A stretch of DNA of 9,508 bases from a bacterium (GTDB taxonomy: Bacteria > CAIWAD01), in NCBI GenBank assembly GCA_030429345.1, contig JAUIFJ010000060.1, positions 1-9,508 of the forward strand, written 5' to 3'. Numbering within the stretch: the first letter of the stretch is position 1; each line of letters opens with the position of its first letter. The notes beneath the pieces are model-generated. The model saw only the letters and a list, made by a program, of their open reading frames with translations. It did not search any database and was not told the DNA's origin. The position numbers and the translations under genes are program-made. This document shows positions 1-6,264 of this stretch, piece after piece.

Positions 1-52
1 AAACATCCATGGCGACCTCATTCTTTGGTGAAGCTTGAATAGGTTCGTTCAT
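1..52 (-). CDS. possible 5' end of a gene leaving the window on the left
   Basis: Read on the minus strand, an ATG at 52-50 opens a frame that stays open to the window edge (about 17 codons, beginning MNEPIQASPKNEVAMDV). No good Shine-Dalgarno sequence precedes it. The fragment is too short to assign to a family. The style loosely resembles the N-terminus of mutator-type transposases, but that is only an impression. The three plus-strand frames here all hit stops within about 45 bases. This could equally be non-coding DNA. Confidence 0.25.
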   Translation of the reverse strand, partial: MNEPIQASPKNEVAMDV

Positions 53-60
53 GGATGTTT
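1..60. repeat. perfect 11-bp inverted repeat at the left edge
   Basis: AAACATCCATG at 1-11 is the exact reverse complement of CATGGATGTTT at 50-60, with 38 bases between the arms. It may be chance, a regulatory dyad, or the effect of two similar codon strings in the possible minus-strand gene start. Because the left arm begins at the first base of the window, the repeat may extend further outside. Confidence 0.4.
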
Positions 61-113
61 CTATTTATCAGCCCCTTAAAAAGTTTCCGCCTGGAATGCT
101 TCAGCAAAATCGT

Positions 114-151
114 GGGGAGGCATTAGGGGCGGGAGGGGGGTGGTGGGAGGG
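114..151 (+). other. G-rich block able to form a G-quadruplex
   Basis: In the gene-poor stretch 53-324 the plus strand carries successive G runs: GGGG at 114-117, GGGG at 126-129, GGG at 131-133, six G at 135-140, GGG at 145-147 and GGG at 149-151, mostly separated by one to four bases. This meets the usual four-tract, short-loop quadruplex pattern. It lies on the coding strand about 175 bases before the start of the Asp-box gene. Apart from a weak promoter candidate, nothing else recognisable lies in 53-324. Confidence 0.45.
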
Positions 152-243
152 CGCTCACCCTATTCGAAAGCTAGCGAGTATTGGCTTCTCTTCATACTTC
201 ATGCTTCGACCTCCACCCGTTCATTCTGCCACCCCTCAGGTCA

Positions 244-272
244 TTGAGTTTCACGCAAGGAAACCATATCCT
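244..272 (+). promoter_or_regulatory. weak sigma70-like promoter candidate
   Basis: TTGAGT (244-249) and TATCCT (267-272) are separated by exactly 17 bases. Each matches its consensus hexamer at 4 of 6 positions. A transcript would begin near 279, giving a leader of about 46 bases before the ATG at 325. The match is modest and the promoter rules of this organism are unknown. Confidence 0.25.
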
Positions 273-324
273 CGATCGCAATAGCGAACCACCCCAACAG
301 GGTGCAGAACACGAGGCCCCGTTC

Positions 325-1248
325 ATGTTTCGTCAAGCGTTCTCTTTCTTGATCCCGGCCAACATGTATTCCGTCGCTCTTGCGATGATCCTCGCAACGG
401 CTGTCACACAGGCCGGCATTGGCGTCTGGACCGAGATCCCAACTGCCAGCGATGAATTCGGCTGTGTTTACATCAGTGACTCAAATGAGTGGATTGTTTG
501 CAGTTTCCATTGGTCACCAGATCTTGGGGATAGTTGGGTAGCATACGATCAACCAGGAATGACACTACCACCAGTCCTCTCATCCACTGCAAATCCTCCG
601 CGTGTATTGTACTTCGATCCGATTGCAGAACGATTTCACAGCACCACTGACTTCGGTGTTACATGGCTATTCAATGACTTTGGTTCAACAGATCTGCAAA
701 TAGATGTCGAGTCGCCGAATATTCTCTATGGCGCATCATTCGATGACTCTTTTATTGTAAGTAGTGACTATGGTGAAACCTGGGCTACAACTGCCAACGC
801 TGGACCGATGAGAAACATAGCACAATCACAAGCGGTGCCTGACCTGATGTTGGCAACTGCCTGGGGATCTCAGGGATACAGCATCCTTCGCAGCCTAAAC
901 AGAGGACAAAGCTGGACCGTACTACATGATCCATTTCCAGATGACCAACAGACATATAGCAATCCGCCCATCAAAGTTGGGCTATCCCCCTTGGTAGACT
1001 CATTGGCTTTTCTGGTTACGAGGGATCAAGTTGATGGCAATGGAGGAAGACTTTGGCGATCTGTGGACGCAGGCACAAGCTGGCTGGAAGTTGACCTTAC
1101 GAATGTTCCTATGCGCTATGCAGATTATGATACCAGGCTGTTCTTCCACCCCTCGCAGGAAGATGTCATCTACTGGCAGGTTGCGGCAAGGGATTCATTG
1201 TGGCGGAGTACAGGATTGTTGCGAAGTCTCGACAGCGGCTTGAGTTGA
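325..1248 (+). CDS. secreted Asp-box (BNR-like) beta-propeller protein, cut short by an in-frame TGA
   Basis: The ATG at 325 is preferred over an upstream TTG at 181: a GAGG lies 8 bases before it, and it opens a hydrophobic signal peptide (residues 1-30, core about 15-27, cleavage near TQA-G). An ATG at 364 is an alternative start. The mature part is built of Asp-box repeats of the S-x-D-x-G-x-x-W type: SPDLGDSW (64-71), TTDFGVTW (107-114), SSDYGETW (146-153), SLNRGQSW (190-197, Asp replaced by Asn) and SVDAGTSW (246-253). Such repeats form the blades of sialidase-like and sortilin-like propellers. No catalytic arginine triad or other enzyme signature is evident, so a glycosidase role is not claimed. 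The frame ends at TGA 1246-1248, inside a sixth repeat, SLDSGLS-stop. The same frame continues directly downstream to a sorting domain, so the natural product is probably 448 residues ending at 1671. AT-rich compared with the enzyme genes downstream (about 43% GC in 481-540). Confidence 0.8.
   Translation: MFRQAFSFLIPANMYSVALAMILATAVTQAGIGVWTEIPTASDEFGCVYISDSNEWIVCSFHWSPDLGDSWVAYDQPGMTLPPVLSSTANPPRVLYFDPIAERFHSTTDFGVTWLFNDFGSTDLQIDVESPNILYGASFDDSFIVSSDYGETWATTANAGPMRNIAQSQAVPDLMLATAWGSQGYSILRSLNRGQSWTVLHDPFPDDQQTYSNPPIKVGLSPLVDSLAFLVTRDQVDGNGGRLWRSVDAGTSWLEVDLTNVPMRYADYDTRLFFHPSQEDVIYWQVAARDSLWRSTGLLRSLDSGLS
1246..1248 (+). other. in-frame TGA at the conserved tryptophan of an Asp-box
   Basis: This is codon 308 counted from the ATG at 325. 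The flanking translation is RSLDSGLS-stop-HALGVDPP. The two preceding repeats read RSLNRGQSW-TVL and RSVDAGTSW-LEV, so the missing residue is Trp and a single G-to-A change (TGG to TGA) explains the stop. The next base is C. The genome does not appear to read TGA as Trp throughout, because the 814-residue neighbour ends in TGA directly after its canonical KVLLVK tail. Confidence 0.85.
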
Positions 1249-1671
1249 CATGCCCTGGGAGTCGATCCACCAGAATGTACTTTCAATAGTTGGGCGTCAA
1301 TGGGTGGATTTGATCCACCATCATTTCTTCTCACTTGTAATGGCACTCTCTACGAATTCACCGACACCACCGGCATGGAAGTCTCCGTTGATCCCGCCCT
1401 TCTCCCTGCCTCTTTTAATCTTTCCCCTGCCGTGCCCAATCCCTTCAATCCGGTAACACGGCTGAGCTTGACTCTGGCCGAAAGCGGCCCGGCGCAAGTG
1501 AAGGTATACAACATCCGCGGGCAATTGGTTCTATCGATTCTTGACGAGGATCTCGCCCCCGGGCGCTACGATCTGCATGTGAACGGCTCGGGACTGGCCA
1601 GCGGCGTATACATCGTTGCCGCCACAAGCCATGGACAACAGCAGCACCAGAAAATTCTGCTGCTTAAATAG
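1249..1671 (+). pseudogene. in-frame remainder of the Asp-box protein, with C-terminal T9SS sorting domain
   Basis: This stretch is in the same reading frame as the gene before it and is separated from it only by the TGA. It starts with HALGVDPPECTFNSW and runs through a short linker into a sorting domain encoded from about 1408. That domain has PNPFNP, then VYNIRG, then LASGVY, and ends KILLLK before a TAG stop. In type IX secretion this domain directs export across the outer membrane and is often removed when the protein is anchored. The fragment has no signal peptide, and its first Met (1300) has no ribosome site, so it is unlikely to be a gene of its own. It is translated only if the TGA is read through or is a sequence error. 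Confidence 0.75.
1303..1319 (+). other. perfect 7-bp hairpin with TTG loop
   Basis: GGTGGAT (1303-1309) pairs with ATCCACC (1313-1319) around a 3-base loop. It lies 54 bases downstream of the in-frame TGA. The right arm belongs to a 9-base direct repeat, GATCCACCA, found at 1264-1272 and 1312-1320, which encodes a repeated DPP. It is probably a by-product of that small coding duplication. It is noted because hairpins after a leaky stop can affect readthrough. Confidence 0.4.
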
Positions 1672-1675
1672 GAAG
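1670..1675 (+). promoter_or_regulatory. ribosome binding site that fixes a GTG start at 1680
   Basis: AGGAAG ends 4 bases before the GTG at 1680 and overlaps the TAG stop (1669-1671) of the preceding frame. The in-frame ATG at 1692 would be 16 bases away, too far for this site. The overlap suggests translational coupling of the beta-helix gene to the Asp-box gene. The in-frame TGA at 1246 would weaken that coupling. Confidence 0.55.
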
Positions 1676-1679
1676 CCAA

Positions 1680-4124
1680 GTGAAGTCCGGAATGAAGCAT
1701 CTCTTGGGGTGGGCCCTCGCTCTGCTGGGGCCCGCCCTGGTTGCCCATAGCGCAGTCTTATCCGTGCCGGCGGAGCATGAGTCCATTCAGCAGGCGCTGG
1801 ACGCCAGCGCCGTCGGGGATACCGTGCGAGTTGCCCCCGGCGTCTACCAGGAGAACATCCTGGCGCCTGCGCATGCCTTCACGCTTCAATCCCACTACCC
1901 GCTTTCGCGCGACTCGAGCGACTGGCATGAGACAATCCTGGATGGCGGCGGCCTTGGAAGCGTCATCACAATCGAATCTACACAGGGAGGATGGACCCGG
2001 ATACAGGGCCTGGTCATTCGCAATGGAAACGGAGGCGACCAAGCCGGTGGGATTCACTGTGATTGTCCGTTCTCGGAGAGCGAAAACAATCTGGAGTTAA
2101 GCTCACTAATTTTTAGTGCTCACCAAACAACTACCGCCCTGTCAACTGACGCTTACATCGATGGATACGTGGAAAACCTTGTGTTGCGAAATACGATTTT
2201 CGACAACACCACCAACCAGCCACGTAGGAGATTTTGGGCCGGGCTACCCAATGCACGAGTAGATTCTGTCCGATTCTTGGGAAATGGTCTCCAGGGGGCG
2301 CCTGGCGGCATTAGCGCCGGCTCCTTGTTTGTCGCCGATGTACTCGTTCGGGACTACACTATGAGTGAGGCAAATAGCAGATTTGGCTTGTCCAGCAGCG
2401 TTATGGGAGATCTGCGTCGTATACAGATTGAGGGAAATGAAACGCCACATACAAGTATTGCCCAAATGGGTAGCTCTCGTGATTCAGGAGGCATAATTCG
2501 AATCCGCGATGTGCTGTTCCGTGAAAATGTCCACCACCATGTCCCCGACCTGACCAGTTCTCAAAGCTCTCTTTCCATCAGTGGGGACAGGATCGACATC
2601 GATTCGCTTGTCGTAGAGGAGAACTATTCCGCCAACAGCCAGATTCTTGGCATCGAAACTCATGGTGATACAACATTGTTCTGCGGTTCGGTAAATCACT
2701 TGATCGTCCGGAACAACCAGTCCGGTGACTCCGTGCTCTACGAGCAGGACAGCGGCCAGATCGCAAAAATCGTGGGCTGCAACATTCGAAACAGCCTCTT
2801 CACCGGCAATCGAAGCGAGCTGCCATTTACTTCCCCGGGAAACAGCGAAGCAACCTGGGGCGGAAGCCTGTATCTCGGGCATGCGCGGCACAGGGATACG
2901 CTGTACATCGAGAACACCGAGTTCAGCCACAATCGCTTGACGGACCGCGACGACTACTCTCAGGTCTCCGGAGAATACATGGTCGCCAATTTCGGGCATG
3001 CCATCTACCTGCGCGTAGAGGGGGAGGCAAATGTGGTCATGCGGAACTGCGTTGCGCACAATAATCAGTTGGTGAATCCCTGCCCGGAAATTGACTTCTG
3101 GTGGAGTTTGGGAGGCACAGTTTATGCCTTCATGAATGGCGATTCCACCAGCATCCGCATCGAGGACTGCTCCTTCACCGAAAACCAGGATGGCGCGCTG
3201 CATGCGAGCGGGAGTGGACAGGTTCTCATTCGGAACTGCGCCTTGCGAGACAATGAGCGCTTCGGAATCTATTCGGCTGCAGGCTTGTCAGACATCCGCA
3301 ATGTCTGGATTTCAGGCACGACACAAGTCGATGTGCAAACGGAGATTGTGCCGAGCAGGCAGGTGCCACTACTTCAGGAGGCCGCGATTCAGGTGCTCCG
3401 AAACCTGAGCATAACCCAGAATCAAACCACAAGCCTCTTGCGGCTGAATCCGCAATCATGGAGTCAATCCATCGTGGAGAATATTCTGGTCTGGGACAAT
3501 AACTATGAAGAACTTCAGGCGGTCTTTGGGAATCCTGACCAAGAGCAACCGGCCCTATTTCGCTACAGCCTGCTATCGGAAGAGGTCGAATTCGGCGAAG
3601 AAAACCTGATTGGAGTAGATCCTCTATTCCATGAAGAGTTGGGTTTTCCGTTTCTCTCGGCCAGTTCACCTTGTATCGACGCGGGTTGTCCGGACAGCCT
3701 CTACAACGACAGCGCGGATCCCGAAAACCCAGGCCTGGCACTCTGGCCCTCGCAGGGCGCGCTGCGCAATGACATCGGCTTCACAGGAGGCCCCTATGCA
3801 GGCACGCTGGAGCACCTTGTCCGTGTTCAACCTGGACCCGAAGAAAGCGGACCTTTGCCAACGACCGTGCAGCTGCTCCGGAATTATCCCAACCCCTTCA
3901 ACGCTCAGTCCCGTTTAGAGTACGTCCTGCCAACCGAAGGCTCCGTGTCCATTCAGTTGTTTGACATTCGGGGACGCATGCTGAAGCAATTATACACTGG
4001 ATTCCAGGGTGCCGGCTTGCAACAAATGACCCTGCAAGGCGATGGTTTATCCAGCGGCGTGTACTTCGTGAAGGTGGAATCACGAGGTACTGCTCAGGTA
4101 GAGAAAGTGCTGCTAGTGAAATGA
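1680..4124 (+). CDS. secreted right-handed parallel beta-helix protein with T9SS sorting domain
   Basis: The 814-residue product starts at GTG. Residues 1-24 form a signal peptide (core LLGWALALLGPALVA, cleavage near HSA). Residues about 33-60 (ESIQQALDAS, then GDTVRVAPGVYQENI) are the classic opening turn of pectin-lyase-like beta-helix proteins. Residues about 100-640 hold repeated short strands with many NN, RNC and IRN steps (for example VVMRNCVAHNN, IRIEDCSFTEN, VLIRNCALRDN), as in Asn-ladder coils. A closing block with VDPLF, SPCIDAG and LRNDIGFTGGP follows. Residues 729-814 are the sorting domain: NYPNPFNAQ, LFDIRGR, LSSGVYF, KVLLVK. No polysaccharide-lyase catalytic residues can be assigned, so adhesin or carbohydrate-binding roles are as likely as enzymatic ones. 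It is paralogous to the truncated gene at 6878-9058. The gene ends are GC-rich and the middle (about 2090-2480) is richer in AT. Confidence 0.9.
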   Translation: MKSGMKHLLGWALALLGPALVAHSAVLSVPAEHESIQQALDASAVGDTVRVAPGVYQENILAPAHAFTLQSHYPLSRDSSDWHETILDGGGLGSVITIESTQGGWTRIQGLVIRNGNGGDQAGGIHCDCPFSESENNLELSSLIFSAHQTTTALSTDAYIDGYVENLVLRNTIFDNTTNQPRRRFWAGLPNARVDSVRFLGNGLQGAPGGISAGSLFVADVLVRDYTMSEANSRFGLSSSVMGDLRRIQIEGNETPHTSIAQMGSSRDSGGIIRIRDVLFRENVHHHVPDLTSSQSSLSISGDRIDIDSLVVEENYSANSQILGIETHGDTTLFCGSVNHLIVRNNQSGDSVLYEQDSGQIAKIVGCNIRNSLFTGNRSELPFTSPGNSEATWGGSLYLGHARHRDTLYIENTEFSHNRLTDRDDYSQVSGEYMVANFGHAIYLRVEGEANVVMRNCVAHNNQLVNPCPEIDFWWSLGGTVYAFMNGDSTSIRIEDCSFTENQDGALHASGSGQVLIRNCALRDNERFGIYSAAGLSDIRNVWISGTTQVDVQTEIVPSRQVPLLQEAAIQVLRNLSITQNQTTSLLRLNPQSWSQSIVENILVWDNNYEELQAVFGNPDQEQPALFRYSLLSEEVEFGEENLIGVDPLFHEELGFPFLSASSPCIDAGCPDSLYNDSADPENPGLALWPSQGALRNDIGFTGGPYAGTLEHLVRVQPGPEESGPLPTTVQLLRNYPNPFNAQSRLEYVLPTEGSVSIQLFDIRGRMLKQLYTGFQGAGLQQMTLQGDGLSSGVYFVKVESRGTAQVEKVLLVK
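1707..1737 (+). promoter_or_regulatory. strong mRNA hairpin within the signal-peptide codons
   Basis: GGGTGGGCCC (1707-1716) pairs with GGGCCCGCCC (1728-1737) with only one U-G wobble, around an 11-base loop. It starts 27 bases after the GTG start. It could slow early elongation or hide the start region. It may also simply reflect GC-rich codons for LGWALALLGPAL. Confidence 0.35.
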
Positions 4125-4161
4125 GCAAGTCTTGAATTCGTCCACACTGAAACCTCCTCGC

Positions 4162-4185
4162 GTATATTTGCATGTACAAACATAC
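4162..4185. promoter_or_regulatory. candidate MarR operator upstream of the regulator gene
   Basis: This is a 24-bp imperfect dyad. The left half is GTATATTTGCAT and the right half, read on the other strand, is GTATGTTTGTAC, so 9 of 12 positions agree. The core is TTGCATGTACAA (4168-4179). It lies 21 bases before the regulator's ATG, in the only gap (4125-4205) between the beta-helix gene and the cassette. It overlaps a TATATT and a possible TTGCAT-17-TACACT promoter. MarR proteins commonly bind TTG-N6-CAA dyads of this size in their own promoters, so autoregulation is inferred. Confidence 0.5.
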
Positions 4186-4205
4186 TTCCCTACACTAAGC
4201 CCACC

Positions 4206-4637
4206 ATGGGAGAGAAAAAAGACTCCACATACTGCGGCTGCCTCTACTATTCCGCCAGTGCCCTGGCCCGGGTGATGACCCGCATGGCCGATGAGAGCTT
4301 TGCGCCCACGGGGCTTTCCTCTTCCCTGGCCCTGCTGCTGATGACCGTGCACAAGCGGCCCGGCATCCAGCCTTGCGGGATCAGCGAGCAGATGCAGCTT
4401 AGCCCCTCCACCATAACACGATTGGTAGAGAAGCTGGAACACAAGGGCCTGATCGAGCGTCAATCCGAGGGGCGGACGACCCGCGTCTATCCCACCAGCG
4501 TCGGATCCGGTCTGAGCGCGAGCATCGAGGAAGCCTGGAAGAAGCTCTACGCGAAGTATTCCGGACTGCTGGGAGAAGAAAAGAGCCGCGAACTGACCGC
4601 CGCGATCTACGAGGCCAGTCGCCGCCTGGAAGGGTGA
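4206..4637 (+). CDS. MarR-family transcriptional regulator
   Basis: The 143-residue product has normal length for MarR proteins, which bind DNA as dimers through a winged helix-turn-helix. Residues about 13-50 are the N-terminal helices. Residues 54-84 are the helix-turn-helix, with recognition helix LSPSTITRLVEKLEHKGLIE. Residues 85-98 are the wing (RQSEGRTTRVYPTS), and residues 105-142 are the C-terminal dimerisation helices. Cysteines are at 10, 12 and 57. The CGCLYYSAS segment lies where OhrR-type members keep the LCF-type peroxide-sensing Cys, so redox or electrophile sensing is possible but unproven. The ATG at 4206 lacks a clear Shine-Dalgarno sequence. If the TTGCAT-17-TACACT promoter is used, the message would be nearly leaderless. 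Similar dyads lie upstream of this gene and of the next one, which fits control of both itself and the downstream reductase genes. Confidence 0.88.
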   Translation: MGEKKDSTYCGCLYYSASALARVMTRMADESFAPTGLSSSLALLLMTVHKRPGIQPCGISEQMQLSPSTITRLVEKLEHKGLIERQSEGRTTRVYPTSVGSGLSASIEEAWKKLYAKYSGLLGEEKSRELTAAIYEASRRLEG

Positions 4638-4651
4638 AATTTTTTTGCCTG

Positions 4652-4675
4652 TTAGAATTGTATGTGCAAGCAAAT
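4652..4675. promoter_or_regulatory. second candidate MarR operator, upstream of the redox enzyme genes
   Basis: TTGTATGTGCAA (4658-4669) matches the core of the dyad at 4168-4179 at 10 of 12 positions, and the match over the longer 19-base core (4657-4675 against 4167-4185) is 13 of 19. It lies in the 52-base gap between the regulator and the first enzyme. It overlaps TAGAAT (4653-4658), a good -10 candidate, and follows a seven-T run at 4640-4646. Repressor bound here would block a promoter of the enzyme genes. Confidence 0.45.
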
Positions 4676-4689
4676 GACAAGGGCGACAG

Positions 4690-5346
4690 ATGGACAAGCG
4701 AATCGGAATCATTGGATCGGGTATGGTCGGCAAGACCCTGGCGGCGGGCTTTGCCGCAGAAGGCCATGAAGTGCGGATCGGCAGCCGCAGCCCGGAGAAA
4801 CTGGCCGAATGGCAGGCCGCCGAAGGCAAGGGAGTACAGAGCGGCTCCTTCGACGAGGTGGCGGCCTTCGCCGAGGTCGTGATCCTTGCCGTGCAAGGGC
4901 AGGTCGCCGAAGAGGCCCTGCGCCTGGCGGGAGCGGAGAACCTGGCCGGAAAAGTCGTGCTCGACGCCTGCAACCCGATCGCCGCCGCAGGACCCGACGA
5001 GGGAGTCTTGCGCTTCTTCACCGGGCAGAACGAGAGCCTGATGGAAGGGCTGCAGCAGGCCTTTCCGCAGGCGCGCTTCGTCAAGTGCTTCAGCTGCGTC
5101 GGCGCGCACCTGATGCTGCATCCGAAACTCGAAGGCGGCTTGCGGCCGGCCATGTTCATCTGCGGCAACGATGACGAAGCCAAGGCCTGGACGAAAGAGA
5201 TGCTGGACCGCATCGGCTGGAACACGGAAGACATGGGCGGAGCAAAGGCCGCGCGGGCCATCGAGCCCCTCTGCATGCTCTGGTGCATTCCGGGCTTCCG
5301 GGACAACCAGTGGAACCACGCCTTCGCCCTGCTGCGCACAAACTGA
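4690..5346 (+). CDS. NAD(P)-binding, F420-reductase-like oxidoreductase (COG2085 type)
   Basis: The 218-residue product is close to the usual length of this soluble family. The N-terminal Rossmann fold has GIIGSGMVG (6-14) for dinucleotide binding. GSRSPEKL (31-38) follows the second strand, and its Ser and Arg suggest preference for NADP(H). VVILAVQG (63-70), LDACNP (91-96), VKCFSCVG (131-138) and the C-terminal GGAKAARAIEPL (183-194) follow the order seen in NADPH:F420 reductases and their F420-independent relatives. Whether this organism makes F420 cannot be judged here; many relatives reduce other substrates. AAGGG (4679-4683) gives a good ribosome site 6 bases before ATG. It is the first enzyme after the MarR regulator and runs 39 bases from the dehydrogenase gene, so the two are probably co-transcribed. 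Confidence 0.85.
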   Translation: MDKRIGIIGSGMVGKTLAAGFAAEGHEVRIGSRSPEKLAEWQAAEGKGVQSGSFDEVAAFAEVVILAVQGQVAEEALRLAGAENLAGKVVLDACNPIAAAGPDEGVLRFFTGQNESLMEGLQQAFPQARFVKCFSCVGAHLMLHPKLEGGLRPAMFICGNDDEAKAWTKEMLDRIGWNTEDMGGAKAARAIEPLCMLWCIPGFRDNQWNHAFALLRTN

Positions 5347-5373
5347 ATCACACGCATATCAACCAACACAGCG

Positions 5374-5379
5374 AAAGGA
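5374..5379 (+). promoter_or_regulatory. ribosome binding site of the short-chain dehydrogenase
   Basis: AAAGGA lies 6 bases before the ATG at 5386 and confirms that start. The 39-base gap after the preceding stop shows no terminator, which supports one transcript. Confidence 0.6.
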
Positions 5380-5385
5380 CAGATC

Positions 5386-6258
5386 ATGTCTCACAACATC
5401 CTCATTACCGGCGCCAGCGGCGGATTCGGCCTGCTGAGCGCGAAAACCCTGTTGCAGAAGGGCCACAAGGTCGCCGCGACCGTCCGTGATCCGGCGGGCC
5501 GCAACCGCGAGGTGGCTGCCGAGCTGGAGGCCGCCAGCGCCTTCATCGTCGATATGGACGTGAGCTCGGACTCCTCCGTCGAACTGGGCGTCGCCAAGGC
5601 CATCGCGGAGATGGGTCACATCGACACGGTGGTCAACAACGCCGGCGTCGGCGTACTCGGCGTGCAGGAGACCTTCACCATCGAGGACTTCAAGCGCCTT
5701 TTCGAGATCAATGTCTTCGGTGTGCAGCGCGTCAACCGCGCCGTGCTCCCCGGCATGCGCGAGCGCGGCAGCGGCCTGCTGCTGCATGTCTCGAGCCTGC
5801 TCGGCCGTGTGACAATCCCCTTCTACGGCCCCTACAACGCCAGCAAGTGGGCCGTCGAGGCCCTGGCCGAGAACTACCGCCAGGAGCTGGCCGGCTTCGG
5901 CGTCGATTCCTGCATTGTCGAGCCGGGCGGTTTCCCGACCTCCTTCATGCACGCCCTGATCCGTCCCTCGGACAAGGAGCGTGAGACAGCCCTCGGTGAC
6001 TTCGGCAAGGCGCCCCAGGCCTTCTTCGACGGCTTCGAGCAGAACATGGCGGCCCACCCCGAGCAGGATCCGCAACTGGTGGCCGACGCCATCGCCCAGG
6101 TGATCGAGACGCCGGCGGGCAAGCGCCCCATGCGCACGGCAGTTGACAAGCTGGGCATGGGAGCGGCGATCGAGCCCTACAACCAGATGTTCGAGCAGGT
6201 AATGGACGGCATGTTCGCCGCCTTCGGCATGAGCGACATGCGCGGCATCAAGAGCTGA
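5386..6258 (+). CDS. short-chain dehydrogenase/reductase (classical SDR)
   Basis: The 290-residue product is a cytoplasmic NAD(P)-dependent oxidoreductase of the classical SDR family. TGASGGFG (8-15) is the cofactor glycine motif. R34 at the end of the second strand suggests NADPH. Then come DMDV (56-59), NNAG (84-87), the structural Asn in INVFG (109-113), catalytic Ser at 136/137 (HVSSLLG), and the Tyr-Lys pair in YNASK (150-154). EPGGFPTSF (179-187) is the post-catalytic loop. The C-terminal part, about 190-290, is longer than in minimal 250-residue SDRs and probably forms the substrate lid. All catalytic residues are present, so it should be active; the substrate is unknown. It lies between two other reductase-type genes behind a MarR regulator. 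It is strongly GC-rich (about 67% in 5821-5880). Confidence 0.93.
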   Translation: MSHNILITGASGGFGLLSAKTLLQKGHKVAATVRDPAGRNREVAAELEAASAFIVDMDVSSDSSVELGVAKAIAEMGHIDTVVNNAGVGVLGVQETFTIEDFKRLFEINVFGVQRVNRAVLPGMRERGSGLLLHVSSLLGRVTIPFYGPYNASKWAVEALAENYRQELAGFGVDSCIVEPGGFPTSFMHALIRPSDKERETALGDFGKAPQAFFDGFEQNMAAHPEQDPQLVADAIAQVIETPAGKRPMRTAVDKLGMGAAIEPYNQMFEQVMDGMFAAFGMSDMRGIKS

Positions 6259-6264
6259 TTTCCG

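Noticed and set aside
1246-1319. The in-frame TGA as a selenocysteine codon, with the hairpin at 1303-1319 as its insertion element
   Set aside because: The hairpin is 54 bases away and very small, whereas bacterial SECIS elements sit almost directly after the UGA. The Asp-box pattern calls for Trp, and these proteins are not known selenoproteins.
2484-3741. Minus-strand open frames of 239 and 171 codons opposite the beta-helix gene
   Set aside because: They lie wholly inside a gene with well-supported domains, and their translations show no recognisable family features or signal peptide.
4113-5387. Long minus-strand open frames (424 and 306 codons) opposite the MarR and oxidoreductase genes
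   Set aside because: Their translations are low-complexity Ala/Arg/Ser/Pro strings with no motif. They are mirror frames of GC-rich genes that have clear family signatures on the plus strand.
5359-6075. Minus-strand open frame of 238 codons opposite the SDR gene
   Set aside because: It is a shadow of a complete SDR with all catalytic motifs; the GC-rich third positions keep the opposite frame open.
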